Positions 11,995 to 23,743 of a stretch of DNA of 64,000 nt are shown here, one piece after another. Both the position numbers and the translations under genes were made by a program. The notes below the pieces were generated by a model, which saw only the letters and a list, made by a program, of their open reading frames with translations, was not told where the DNA came from and did not search any database. Numbering within the stretch: position 1 is the stretch's first letter; each line of letters begins with the position of its first letter. This stretch comes from Myrmaecium sp. VS I D KN 1. Its lineage: Eukaryota; Ascomycota; Dothideomycetes; Valsariales; Valsariaceae. The stretch covers positions 124,001 to 188,000 of the forward strand of contig JADQAV010000032.1 in assembly GCA_019775845.1 (NCBI GenBank), written 5' to 3'.

Positions 11995-13316
11995 ATGGCC
12001 CTCTCAAAATTCGACGGGCTCGAGCTCCCCGCCTCCGCCGATTTCCGTACGTCTTCCTTCCCCAGCTTTTTTGCTACCCCGCGAAACGGAGGCACTCTAA
12101 CACATTCACAGATGTCCACCTTCGAGATGGCGCAATGATGGAGACTGTTGTTCCCACCATCCGCAAGGGAGGTGTGAACACCGTCTATGTTATGGTATAT
12201 GCCCATCGCTCTCGAGCGCCGCAGGCTCGCTGACACACCGGCCCCGTCTACAGCCTAACCTCGTACCCCCAGTCACAACTGTCGAGCGCGCGCTGTCCTA
12301 CAAAGCAGATCTCGAACGGATCGACCCGTCGGTGAACTATCTCATGTCCCTCTACCTGCACGAGTCGATCACGCCCGAGACCATAAGGGAAGCCAAGAAA
12401 GCGGGCATCGTGGGCGTGAAGTCCTACCCGGCCGGCGTGACGACCAACTCCTCCTCCGGCGTGGTGGACTACACCGCCTTCTACTCTGTATTCGAGGAGA
12501 TGGAGCGGCAGGACATGATCCTGAACCTGCACGGCGAGCGGCCGTCTGGCGGCGACGTCACCGTCATGAGCGCGGAGGAGGCCTTTCTGCCCACCTTCCT
12601 CGGCCTGCACGAGCGCTTCCCCAAGCTCCGCATCATCCTTGAGCACTGCACCACCGCGGCAGCGATCGAGGCGGTCAAGAAGTGCGGGCCCACGGTCGCT
12701 GCGACCATCACGGCGCATCACCTCAGTATCATCGTGGACGACTGGTAAAAAGGGCCCCTTAACCACTCCATACACCCACCTAGCCTTCACATATCAGACG
12801 TCCCAAGCACAATGCAGCACCTCCCCCCTTCACGCGCAGCACAACAGCTAACTCTCTCTCTCCAGGGCCGGCGACCCCTTCTGCTTCTGCAAGCCCGTCG
12901 CCAAGCTGCCGCGGGACCGCGAAGCCCTCCTCCGCGCCGCCGTCTCCAACGACCCGCACTTCTTCCTCGGCACCGACTCCGCGCCGCACCCGGCCGCGGC
13001 CAAGCGCGGCGGCGCCACCGTCGCCGCCGGCGTCTTCACCCAGCCCTACGCCACCTCGCTCGTGCTCGACGCGCTGGAGAAGGGCTGCGAGCAGGGCGTC
13101 ATCGCGGCCGAGGTGGTCACGGCGGAGGTGCTGGAGAACTTTCTCGGCGCTTTTGGACGCCGGTTTTATGGTGAGGTGGCGCGCGATCGGAAGGCGGAGC
13201 GGATTGTGCTGAGGCGCGATGGGGGTGTGATTGCGGAGAAGGTTGAGGGGAAAGATGGCTTGGTTGTGGTGCCGTTTCGTAGGGGCCAGAAGACGTGGGG
13301 TGTTGAGTGGAAGTGA
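11995..13316 (+). CDS. URA4: Dihydroorotase (pyrimidine biosynthesis)
   Basis: Converts N-carbamoyl-aspartate to dihydroorotate, step three of de novo UMP synthesis, in the cytosol. Four exons, 11995-12046, 12112-12194, 12254-12744 and 12866-13316, give 358 aa, like yeast Ura4. The zinc ligand pair HVHLRD is restored by the first splice. GVKSYPAGVTTNSSSG carries the Lys that is carboxylated in the family. LNLHGERP and ILEHCTT give the further His ligands, and GTDSAPHP holds the catalytic Asp. The last splice restores DDWAGDPFCFCKPVAK. The introns begin GTACGT, GTATAT and GTAAAA and end in ACAG, ACAG and CCAG. This is the compact class II, PyrC-type enzyme, separate from the CAD-like fusion in which fungi keep an inactive copy. 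Confidence 0.95.
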
Positions 13317-14776
13317 CGGTGGGGAGAGGAAGGGGATCAGGTGAAGCGAGAGAGGCTAAGGGATTGGATGTGGATGTGGATGCTGTATATATGGGCTTGA
13401 TTTCGTCTTGAGGAGGGCAGCGTGCGTATTACCTGCCGGTTGGGAGGGGGGTTTCTTTTGCATTGCATGAGCGGCGGCATTTGTAGTAAGCATGATCAGG
13501 CACGGGAATGTGGACCGCATGTATCTTAGTGAAACCAAACCCATGCACAGACTCAAAGCTTCTTGCTTCAGCACCGATTCTTCATTGCCATTGTAGACAG
13601 GAGGAGTGGTTCTGAAGTTTGGATGATGGGGGAAAGTCATATCATGCCTCAGGCACGTACACCGTGCCAAGGTCAAGTCCAGTTCAAATCAAGTCATAGC
13701 GTCGTTTTTTCGTCGGAGCTTCGGATCTACGGAGGAGGCACCTAGGTGCTTGCTTACCTCAGATGCCGGTGGGCGGCGGCTGGAGGGAGGAAGTGGTTAT
13801 GGAATCTGCTCTGGTAAACGCGGGATGGACGGTGTTTACCTGCTGTAGGTTGTTTTTTGGAGGGGTTTATCTTGGGTGTAGGAGGAATTGTTTGGCGCGG
13901 TTTGGTGTAGCTGGGTGTGCTGTTTCATTCAGGTCGCTGTGTGTGAGGATAAGAGAGAGCGTCGTGAATGGGTACATGGGTTGTTGAGGTGTGTTCTGCT
14001 CCTGCTGCTGATGGGTGTCTATGTAGCTTTCATGTTTAAGCTTTGTGATATCGTTAGGGAGGATGATGTAGGTAGTGTAGGTAGGATGTGTGATCGGAAA
14101 GCGACGGGAAGCATTGTGTTGCACTGCATCGCATTGTGTTTTGGATCATCGCAAGGCTGTCCATGGCTGCCGCATTGCCTTGTGTGGTATCGAAGCTGTG
14201 TGATCGGATCGATGCCGTGGGACTCCGTCGAAGTAGCGCTGGCGATAGTGTAGCAGCTGTTCGTCGATCTGATTTTCCTGTGTTTGTTCAGTTTCTTCAG
14301 GTGTGTGCATGTCCCATCATGGATCGATCGATGCATTGGATCGGCTAACGATGGTGAAGGGTCAATTGGTCTCCATGAAGAGGATGCGTCGACCGTGAAT
14401 ACTTTCCGATAAAGCGGGGTCATTGAGGAATCCTGGAGATCAGTAGCTCGTGTCCCTCAAATACGTAAAACATAGATGACATCAGAGAAACACGAGTTGA
14501 AAAGATCGACGGAAATTTAAACAATGAACACATGGAGAAGAGTCAGGAAGGAGATACAGATGGGAATGGAGAGTTGGTCCAAGCTGATGAAATTTTTTTG
14601 GTAGTCGTTTCCCGAGCACACCACGGAGAAGAGTATTGTACAAAGCAGTTATATGACACCAGCCAAGGATCCCTTCTCCTTCATCATCGTCATCCCCAGT
14701 GTAGTAAGAGACCTCCCTCTTATTCTCGCTGAGAAGGCAATTGCAGTCGATGCTGCTGCTCCGGAGATTAAACCGT
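13317..14776. other. Intergenic between convergent URA4 and ATP9
   Basis: Holds the two 3' trailers and T/G-rich sequence. I see no supported gene or repeat family. Confidence 0.5.
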
Positions 14777-15338
14777 TTAGACGTACTTGCACATCATGGC
14801 AACCATGAGGTCGAAAAGACCCATGGCTTCGACGAAGGCGAAACCCAGAATGGCGTAAGAGAAGAGCTGGCCACGGAGGGAGGGGTTGCGGGCGACAGCC
14901 TGGAGAAGGGCAGCGAAGACAAGACCGATACCGATACCGGCACCACCGAGACCGATGGCGGCCTGACCCATACCAAGGTTCTGGGAGACCTGGACGAGGG
15001 CGTTGGCCATCTCAGAGGAGTAGGCGCGCTTGGGGGCAGCGGCGCGGACGGAGCTGAGGATGGAAGAAGCCTGCTGGCGCTTGACGGTCTGGAAAGCGTT
15101 GCGCTGGAAGCTCTGGGAAACGCCTGTAACGATGCAATTGTCAATGGCAAGGCACATTGGGATGATAATGACGGTCATTGATGATGGAACAAGCATCAAT
15201 TGATGAATGAAGGATGGACATACCGGAGAAAGCACGAGTGCTGGGCTTGACGCTGCGGACCATGGGGCGGGCAGCCTTGACGGAGGTCTGGCCGATGAGG
15301 GAGGCCATCTTAGGGGCCACAATGCGAGCGGAAGCCAT
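14777..15338 (-). CDS. ATP9: ATP synthase subunit 9 (c-ring), mitochondrial, nuclear-encoded
   Basis: The c-subunit ring of F1Fo ATP synthase carries protons through the inner mitochondrial membrane. Exons 15338-15224 and 15123-14777 (intron 15223-15124, GTATGT..ACAG) give 153 aa. The first ~75 residues form a long Arg/Ser-rich presequence ([21 protein letters not shown], later [12 protein letters not shown]), as in the nuclear ATP9 of Neurospora. The mature part has two membrane helices: [19 protein letters not shown] with the glycine zipper and [20 protein letters not shown] with the proton-binding Glu. They are joined by the conserved loop ARNP. The mature part starts near [16 protein letters not shown]. 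In yeast this gene is mitochondrial, so a nuclear copy supports a filamentous ascomycete. Confidence 0.96.
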
Positions 15339-18300
15339 TGCGAGAGATGTGATGGAGGAGTTGAGGGATGATGGGAGTGGAGTGTTGGTGATGGACGACT
15401 TTTGAAGGGAAAGGAGAAAAAGCGAAGAGGTTGGGAGGAGAGAAAGGATGTCTCAGCGGAAACGAAAGGGCCGAAAAGCGTGCGAGGACCTTATGAGCCG
15501 AGACCCACTTTTCTGTCCTGTTCGGTGCTACGGCGATTCGGGCGTGAAGCCAGCAGTGGCGGATCCCCAGGACCGAGGGTGACGGAGGCTATCTACACAG
15601 CGGGCTGTCCCTGTGGGCGGCCGGTATCGTCGCTCCTCTGCCATTGGGTTCCGGCGAGGGGCGGTGTGAATGGGCCGCCCTCAGTTTAGACACGCATGCG
15701 GATGTGTGGTTGACGCGCTGAAATTCTCGCATACTATGCCGCATCGGGGAAAGACCGTGGTGTTGAGTTGTGGCCAAGCTGCACACCTGGTAAGCTCGGG
15801 TGCAAACGGCGCGCCTGGAGACCAGCTTGAGCTCCCTTTCGTAACGGCGATCTGGCACCGACAACAGAGCTCAGCAGGCGAGTGTGTGTGTAGCCAGACA
15901 ATGTGCCATGGGTATGTGGCCTGCAACGCATTCCTTGTGGCCTGGAGAATGCCTCATCCGGGCACGACGCTGGCTCAATCACCCGGTTTATCACCACAAC
16001 AACATTCACTCCAATCACTCAACCACGTAAGGAGCTGACGGGTGCGGAAGGCGTAGGCAGCCGCGACAAGCTCCAGCGAGCCTGTACGACGAGGTGCTCC
16101 GAATCAGCTCCCGTAATGTATTATCGCTTTGTCCACAGGATAGACGGTCCGCCACGGCGTTCCGGTCGCTCCCGACTTGGAATAGGGGAGATTGGGGTGG
16201 AAGAAAGCGAGATGGACCGTGTGCCTGGAGAACTGTTTGTGGCAGAATGCTGTCAGTGCGGGTCTGGCAATCGCGGATCGAGATTTGGAGAGCTTGGGGA
16301 AGACCTCTTCCTCCCGGACTCCGTCACCACGACCGCCGCATACCGCAGCACCGATGCGATTGCTCCCATCACGTGTTTGACATGGACGTTTCACAGGCAT
16401 AGGCACAGACAGAGGTCTCGACATGATTGTTTGATAGAGCTGGACGTTATGTGAGATGACAGTGGATGGTTGATTGATTATTCCTCAGGTAGGTTCCCCT
16501 CATCTGGCGAACTGAGGTTGAAAATTTGCACCCCGTGGTCGGACCGTCATCCCTCCCGTCGTGCTTCCCTGGCTGGCACAGGGCACAACAGCACAGGTAC
16601 GGAGTACCTACCTACCAGGCTGGCATGTGCCAACCCAGTGGGCCCCCTTTCCGGTCCCCGGGGGGCTTTGGCCGCTTGCGTAGAGGGTAGGAGCTTGGAG
16701 CTTGACGTCCAAGCTGTGCCATCAGTCGATTGTCTCTCGGCTGAGGCAAGTGCCTATATAAACGCAGACGGCCCCGACAAGGCCACTTTGAACGACTTTC
16801 GCACGAATCTTGCACTTCAGACGGTGCGTTCTCGTACCAAAATAAGCGACGTTCTCGACGACCGTCATACTCCAATGCATGCGAGCCTCCCAGCGATCGA
16901 GACGCCCACTTTCGATCCCATCGCACATCGCACCCGTCTCGCAAACCAAGCCAGTCGGGCCTCCAATACCCATCGACGCTTCGCCCGGCATGACAGGCAT
17001 TGATATTGAGGACTAGGAGGGCTCGGTTGCTCCGTGGGATGCGCCGTGGGGATGCCTGCTCTTTGTCGCCCACTCCCCACGCTCAGCATATGCATATGAG
17101 CCGCGGCTGCCGAGAAAATGCTGCTCGCCTGATGACAGATAGTTGTCGTAGCAGAGCTGCTAGCAGGGCTGGACAAAGTCGATATCTGTTTCCTGCTGTG
17201 CAGACGGTCGATGGCAGCAACTGTGCACTGGCAGTGTACATCCCGTCGAGGAGGCGCAATGCTTGCAAAGGACGGGAAGTCCGGGAGACGGGAGCTGCCT
17301 TAGCTATATTGCCCTATGCCGCCGGCATTAGACAAGCTTTGCTGTCAGGTTACCTTGCTGTGCTTACCCACGGCTTCCCGTAGATCCCTGCCGCAACAAT
17401 CGAGCGCTTTGAGACCGCAGTCCATCACTGCAAGCGCTGCGATTAGGATGCGGGATGGGAATGCGTCCAAGGAGACGTTACTTAACGTCACTGCATTAAT
17501 CTACAGCTCCATAAGACTTGAGACCGACTGACGGGAAGAAGCAGCAGGACGGCCAGGAAGTTTGCTGAGAGTATCAGAGTTCTTCAAGCTTACATTCGGT
17601 ACTCATCACCCCTCCCGCCCTTTTAGTGTCTACGGGATCCGGAGCACTTGCTTTCCTCCAAGCGTCCGACAACTCGCGCCAACTCGCTCGCGGCAGAACT
17701 CGAGCATCGGAGCCAGCTGGCCAGAACTGACCTTCATTGGAATGCCTATTCCTTGGTTATCTCATGTCCTTCTGCATACCGCAGAGGTCCAAATATGACC
17801 TTCGCTGCGCTCAATGACTCGTTGCGGCCTCAACCGAGCGGAACGCTCACGGCAGTGGCGTTCTTGACGCCACGACGGATGACGAGCGACTGATATTTGC
17901 TTCATATCAGCATTCAAGTCAACCTGGCATCCGCCAGTGTCCCAGCCATATCTTGTCGGCTTTCTCTCCTGCTGATAATCTTACCTAAATTTCGATGGGC
18001 GCCTATAGGCCTCCTACTGCTTTCCCCTTGCGCAGTGCCTTCAGCGGTTCTCACCATGACTACACTCATAAAGCGTACATGACATTCGACTCGCACCCTT
18101 GATCCACCGACTTCCTCGACGTGGACTGCGTCCTACGGAGAAGTTTCCTCAACTGAAATTCCGTAGTAGATACCTCCGCACCTCTCGACGGACACTTCGT
18201 AGTGATACATCATCAATCGTCACGTCGCGCTTATGCTCTCTCTTTCCATCCTAGCTCACTCGACAAGCTGATCACACAGCGTCGCGCACATGGGACCGTG

Positions 18301-21300
18301 ACCTGCGAAGCTTCGCGCCAGCCAGCATCCGTTTATACGCGGTCCAGCCGGCGGAGTCCGAGCTACCGAACTCCATGACATCGTGAGATGGGAACCTCCC
18401 ACAACATACATATTCTGAGTAGATGTCCTCCAGCGGCCTATCCTTGAGCGGTCCGCCGGATCGATGAGCATAGTAAATAACCAGATATACTTCGCGTGAT
18501 GATCTCAGCCGCGCGCTCCGAGATCTTCGGGTGCGGACGAAAGCATGAATATTCGTAAGTATCTGTCTTCTCTCCATATCAGTCGCATTGTTCTTCCCAC
18601 ATCCATCTCATGTGGCGGATATTATCAGATTGTCGGCGATTTTCTTTGAAAAATGTCTTACTTCGCCTTTATACACATGTCTTATTTGATTTCCCCCAAA
18701 AGATCACGGATTCTTTCGTTGGGTACTTCGTGACGTCGTCGAGCAACAGAGCCTCGAGCCCGAAACGAAGAAAGTAAAGGTCTCGATTGAGCTTTTGCGG
18801 TGCTTCGCTGCGGTCGTTCGCTTCGTCGATGCTCCTGGCCTGATCCACGAGCATGGCGCCTTCAGTAAGATCTGTACAATCTGCCTTCACCACCTAAGAA
18901 AGGTCGCTTCTTGTCCGCATCTCTCCGTCTGGTTGTCCTCCTTGTTCTCTTTCACAGTTTACTGGCCGGTGCCAATATGCGACGTATGAAGCATCGTCGA
19001 AAGGCCTTCGCCATTGAGTCTCACACGCGTTTCTCCCGGGAAGCCGGCGAGCGAAAGCATACGGACGTATCGTTAGGAGTCGAACATGACCTTGGAAGTT
19101 CTGAAGACCACTCTGGAGCCTGAGGCAGTACGGGCGTTCGAGAACTTCCGATCAATGAATGCTGCTGGCTCACGTGAATTCTACGGTGTTCAACTCCCTT
19201 CTTCGGTGCATGGCATGCTAGTTCGAAGTAGATTGGGCGAGATGGCCAGCCCTGGGGCCTCATCCCTGCCCACTAGAGTACGTATACCTTTGTAAGTGTT
19301 GCATCATTCAGTCCTCGCCGTCCTTCCCGTTCAGCCCCTGTCCTTTCAATGAAAGGTTGCATCAGCCATCGGACTGTCTCCGACTTGTCTTATCGCCTGG
19401 GCATGCTCCAGGACACGGGACGACATAGGTTCGCAGAGCCTATCATCCTAGAATCTCTGACTGATTGAACAGGGCAACAGACTCATCAGCGCGTCACCAA
19501 GCCTCATTCTGCTCGGCCTACGCCTGTGCCGAAGCCAGTTTGAGGCGCTTTTGCTCCCACCCACGGTGGCTATGCCCGGCTCCGTGCCAAGCGCGGATCA
19601 TCAGCGATACCTGCGCTCACTCACTGCGATGCTCTTGCCGCTGTTCTTAGCTGCACATGTGAATTACCCCACGGGCCGGTTCACCCCCACGGGCTGGATA
19701 CTCCCCATGTTCTGGGGCTCGCTTCACCCGCGTTACCGTTTGCTCAAACGTGTACGCTATGCCGAGACGGTGGCATCGCAGGGTTGCTTGCCACCTGAAG
19801 TGTCAATGCCCTCTGGTGGCGCCGAAGTTCCTAGCCGAGCCGCTGGGCAAGCTCTTCGCGGTGCCTCCAAGACCGTCTCCGCGAGGTGTCCTTCGCGTTA
19901 GGAGGGCGAGAGGATTTCCCCTGACTCAGTGCTCTGATAAACTGTGTCGAGTCCTTGGCCTTCGCCGACAGTCACGTTGTTTTCTGTCATCGTTGCTATG
20001 GATCGCCGATCTTGCACAAACAACCAAACTACGGTCGACGGTTCCAGACGGGGACATCTTTTCTGACCACCTGGACCCAACGAGCGACGGGTCGGCGTAT
20101 GCGGAGTCGGCAATCGCTGCGGATGGCATCGGTATACGGTGACTGTCTCGCTGGCTTACTCAACTGACAATCAGACGAAGATCTGCCACCTCACCAACCG
20201 CTTCGGCACCCGGTGCTCTGGTTGCAGATCAGTTTCCTGCCTGCCTGCTACCTATTGCTGGGACCCCAGGGGTTGCTCAATCATGCGCAGGGGCAGAAGG
20301 GCCGTTCCGTGGAAAAGAACCCTCCATCGGACCAGGGCTACATTTTTATTGCAAACAGATAGTACCCTGCTTGGAGGACTTCCTGCGGGGTGGCCATTGT
20401 CTCTCGAAATTCGCGCTCTTTGAGGCAATTTGTAAGTATTCTTTTGTTTCTTCTAAGGCTTGTCGTGCTGAGGATTTCAAATTCTCTACGCGTACATTCC
20501 TCAGGCCGACTTTGCCCTTCACCTGACGAATCAGATCACATTACATGGGGCGCAGCCATACGTGCGAGACGAGCAGTGGCACCCCTGGGGCCACTTCAAG
20601 TTGCCAGAGTGTGTGTTGTTGCAGGAACGTACTGACCGGTCCAGGCTCGTGTCAGCAGAGAGTCAACCAGTCTGCATCAGTACGTCACTGTCACACTATC
20701 TATCTACGCTTATAGCTGCACTGCCATGGAAACATGGCTTACAATACACAGGCTGTACAGCGTATCTGAATAATTACCTTGTTTGGTGCATCAGTCATTT
20801 TTTCCACGGGCCTCCGCTGTAGTGCTCGAATAGCGAGCCATCGCGGAGTCGGAGGCCAGCTATGGGGTTGGAGTCTGGAGGAGGCTAATCTCTGCCCCCT
20901 ATTGCTAGTGCTCCGCAAACGCTCTGTCACTTTCCACTCTGGCGGAACCGTCGTGGAGAGCTTGGAGAGCTGTGGGTCCTTCGGAGACGGGGCGGCTCGC
21001 CTACGCGGTCAGGACAGCATGCTGAGCAAGAAGATCTACGCAGCGGATGAGCGTGCGAGAGGGATTTCACAGTCACACGTGTTTCACGTTCGCCTGACGT
21101 ATTGACGGCGGCGGCTTCTCCTCGCCCCTATCCCTTTTGGGCGCAGTCGGTGCTCGGCTACAGTATCCCGTAGCGTCGTCAAGCTCGTCTGAACCATCCG
21201 AACCTGCAAAGCGTCTGACTCAAGCCGGCGAGCATCCTGGCTAGACGTTGACAGGTCCCAAGCAAACCATCAAGAGCGCCAAAAGTCAAGTTGGCGGCAG

Positions 21301-22552
21301 CCTGTGGCAGCGACTCCGGGGAGATTGTGTTTCAGACCCGCTTTACCCGTTGTGGTACTACGAGCTACGATGGCTTAGTGTACCGTTGGACTGCGCCAGG
21401 CTACACCTCGCCGGCCTCATCAGTCTGACCTCAAGCAGTTGCAAGCTGGAGGCTTGATGCAGGACTGGGACCCAGCGTGCTAGTGTATGTTGAAGAGACG
21501 GAGCCTAGCAACTCTTTCGATCTAGCTGCATGATGGAGACAGCTCCTCCCCGTCAAGATTTGGTGCGGAGGCTGGGAAGAGGCTGTGAGATGGAGGGTTT
21601 GAAGTTCGGTTGCTTTCGTCTTCGACGGTACCGTTGAGCAACCTTCCTTCCCCCGCAACACGTGAGGAAGAAGGTCAAGGCTTGCATGAACTGATCCCAG
21701 AGATCGGTCTTGGGATGGTTCGCAGCAGCAATGTGCTCTGTAATTGAATCGCTTCAGCAAGAAAGCGCTGGGCGAGGCATGCACGTTGATTGTCTGTTCG
21801 TCAGTGAAGGAATCGCCGATTTCAGGATCCTTTTGCTTGTGAACACTGGCGGCGTGGGCATCTCCGAAGCCCCAGGGAAAATTAATTCTCTCTCGACGAG
21901 AGGCAGGCGATGGCTGAGCGCTGGGAGCTGCTTGGTCACTCAGTGAATGATGGTGGAGGGTTGAGGGGGTGAAGGGGGGTGCCACCATCCACTACAGAAA
22001 GTCAAAAGTCAATCAACGGGGACCGAGTCGTGACCAACTCATACGATTCCGTTGTCTGACGGCTGTCTTGCGTCAACATGTCTTCACTCCCACGGCAGCA
22101 CTGCTGAAGGGCGCAGGCCCATCTGGACACCGGAGGGCTCTGCAGTAACTTTGGAGCTAACCGACCACCCTCCCTGTTCGCTGACCAACCTGTCACTCCG
22201 ACCGCTCCCCGCCCAGCGACCGTGTCACTGGGCGCCACGATTGGAGGCCCCCGAGGCGTGCTCTACCTACTCGGCCTTGCTGCGCGAGGATGTGCTCATG
22301 GTTAGGCTGACCCTGCATCACGGAGGCGTGCGCGCCACAGCTTCACGCAGGGCTGGACGGGAGTACCTGCCCGAGTCCTCGGTCCAGGCTGCTACCGGCA
22401 GGAAGAATAAGTAACCCCTGGATTCCCACGGCATCCAGGAGACCAGAAAAGCATTGTGTAACACTGCAGAACACATTTCCCATCAGGCCTTCCTCACAAC
22501 CGAAGGGAAACGCCCATTTCTCGTCTTATCTCAACTCCCAAGTCGATTCACG
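15339..22552. other. 7.2 kb gene-poor region
   Basis: No intact gene can be supported on either strand. The region is not AT-rich, so it is not an obvious RIP-mutated repeat. It contains a TATA-like box with a short frame (about 16755-17017), and splice-like signals with open stretches at about 18.6-20.8 kb that may be a decayed or unrecognised gene, listed separately. The left few hundred bases are the ATP9 promoter and the right few hundred the promoter of the 22553 gene. Confidence 0.5.
18600..20822 (+). pseudogene. Possible decayed or unrecognised multi-exon gene
   Basis: Seen directly: intron-like pairs on the + strand, GTAAGA at 18865 with TTTCACAG ending at 18957, and GTAAGT at 20432 with CCTCAG ending at 20504, plus open stretches at about 19470-19900 and 20505-20822. 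The former includes LILLGLRLCRSQFE and ILPMFWGSLHPRYRLLKR, which faintly recall the 'GxPLCR' and 'LxPxxRxLRR' patterns of fungal cytochrome P450. I find no heme-binding FxxGxRxCxG motif and no single reading that joins all parts. It may be a broken host gene or chance. Minus-strand frames at 18272-18577 and 18669-18893 compete with this reading. Confidence 0.18.
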
Positions 22553-23743
22553 ATGGAGGTCACTACCGCATTCCAACCCATCTCCTGGTCGAAGCCTTCC
22601 TTCAAGCCTCGCCATCGCCGTACAAATGCCATCTCCATCCCCAGACCCGGCACTCAACAACTCCCGAACGGCTACACAGACATCTTCGGTTTCTCGGACT
22701 CAGCCTCACCACTCCCGGCCTTCTACACCGCGCAGGCCTTCACCCAACCAACCGTCCACATCATCTCCTATGCCGCCTCCCATCCACCCACCGCACCATT
22801 CAACTTCGACTACGATGTCACGGCCTGCCTGAGCGAAAGGCCCTCTCGGACCCGCGACCTTCACCGCCTCCCATCCCGAAGACCTACCAAGTCATCACGA
22901 AAAGATCCCATCGAGGTTGCTACTCCAGATCTCCGCACGCTCGCCCGCGTCAAAGCCGCAGAGGCCGCGATCAAGGAGACTATCCGGGAAATCGATGCCT
23001 CCGTGGAGGTGGAAGCCTGGGAGGTGGAGCGAAGAGCATCAGCATCATCGAACTCGACCACTTCGACCGGCTACCTGCCGCGCAGCGAACAGCTTCCCGA
23101 CTCCGCCAGCGCCATCTCCTCCGGCGCGTCGTCCTGGTCTTCTTCGGGTGGTGAGGTCGTCGACCACTGGGTGCGCAAGCACTCGCAAGACTCGGACGAG
23201 GACGAGTTCGGAGTAGTGTTTGACGAGGACGAGGAGGAGGAGGAGGAAGAGGAGGATCGGACTCGGGCTGCGCTCGAGGACGAGCAACGGCGACGGGCGC
23301 ACCAGCGGCACTGCGGCTGGGGCGGCCGAGGCAGCGGCGAGGGCTTGGACCTGTACAGCACCGTCTTCACCCCCCGCCGCAACGTCGACGCGCCATCCGC
23401 CACGCCGTCGAGCAGGAAGCGAGCATCGAAGCCGAAGGCGATCCCGAAGAGCTGCCGACAGGACTCCGCGGTGGGCTTCATGGACGAGGAGTTGGAGGCG
23501 GACTTGGCCGAGCGATACGCGAGGAATCTCACGTCCGCTGCCGCGACCCGCCGACCGATGTTGTCCCCCCCGCCGCCGCCGCCGCCGGTGGTCCGTGTCG
23601 GCGTGCGCTGCGAGGGCGACGTGGCGACCCGGGTGGCTTTCGCGGAGATGCTGGCGGCGCGGCAATGGCCTGCCGGCTGGGCCGTGCGGGTGGAGCATCG
23701 TGGTACGGTGGCCATGTTGAGCAACGATGGGCATGCCGTCTGA
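22553..23743 (+). CDS. Hypothetical protein with acidic tract
   Basis: Single-exon frame of 396 aa; the ATG at 22553 is the first ATG of the frame. I do not recognise a family. Visible features: a Pro/Ser/Arg-rich N-terminal half, an alpha-helical segment around residues 125-160 (TLARVKAAEAAIKETIREID), a Ser-rich low-complexity stretch, a run of Asp/Glu (about residues 220-237), a basic Lys/Arg-rich patch, a polyproline run near residue 343 and a folded-looking end (VRVGVRCEGDVATRV..). The acidic tract beside basic patches suggests a nuclear or chromatin-associated protein, but that is guesswork. Codon use is like the neighbouring real genes. Confidence 0.7.
   Translation: MEVTTAFQPISWSKPSFKPRHRRTNAISIPRPGTQQLPNGYTDIFGFSDSASPLPAFYTAQAFTQPTVHIISYAASHPPTAPFNFDYDVTACLSERPSRTRDLHRLPSRRPTKSSRKDPIEVATPDLRTLARVKAAEAAIKETIREIDASVEVEAWEVERRASASSNSTTSTGYLPRSEQLPDSASAISSGASSWSSSGGEVVDHWVRKHSQDSDEDEFGVVFDEDEEEEEEEEDRTRAALEDEQRRRAHQRHCGWGGRGSGEGLDLYSTVFTPRRNVDAPSATPSSRKRASKPKAIPKSCRQDSAVGFMDEELEADLAERYARNLTSAAATRRPMLSPPPPPPPVVRVGVRCEGDVATRVAFAEMLAARQWPAGWAVRVEHRGTVAMLSNDGHAV

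Noticed and set aside
14741-15181. 146-codon + strand frame over ATP9
   Set aside because: Shadow of the conserved ATP9 gene on the minus strand.
15903-17003. 183- and 177-codon + strand frames in the gene-poor region
   Set aside because: No domain, mixed composition, no clear start; coding character is weak.
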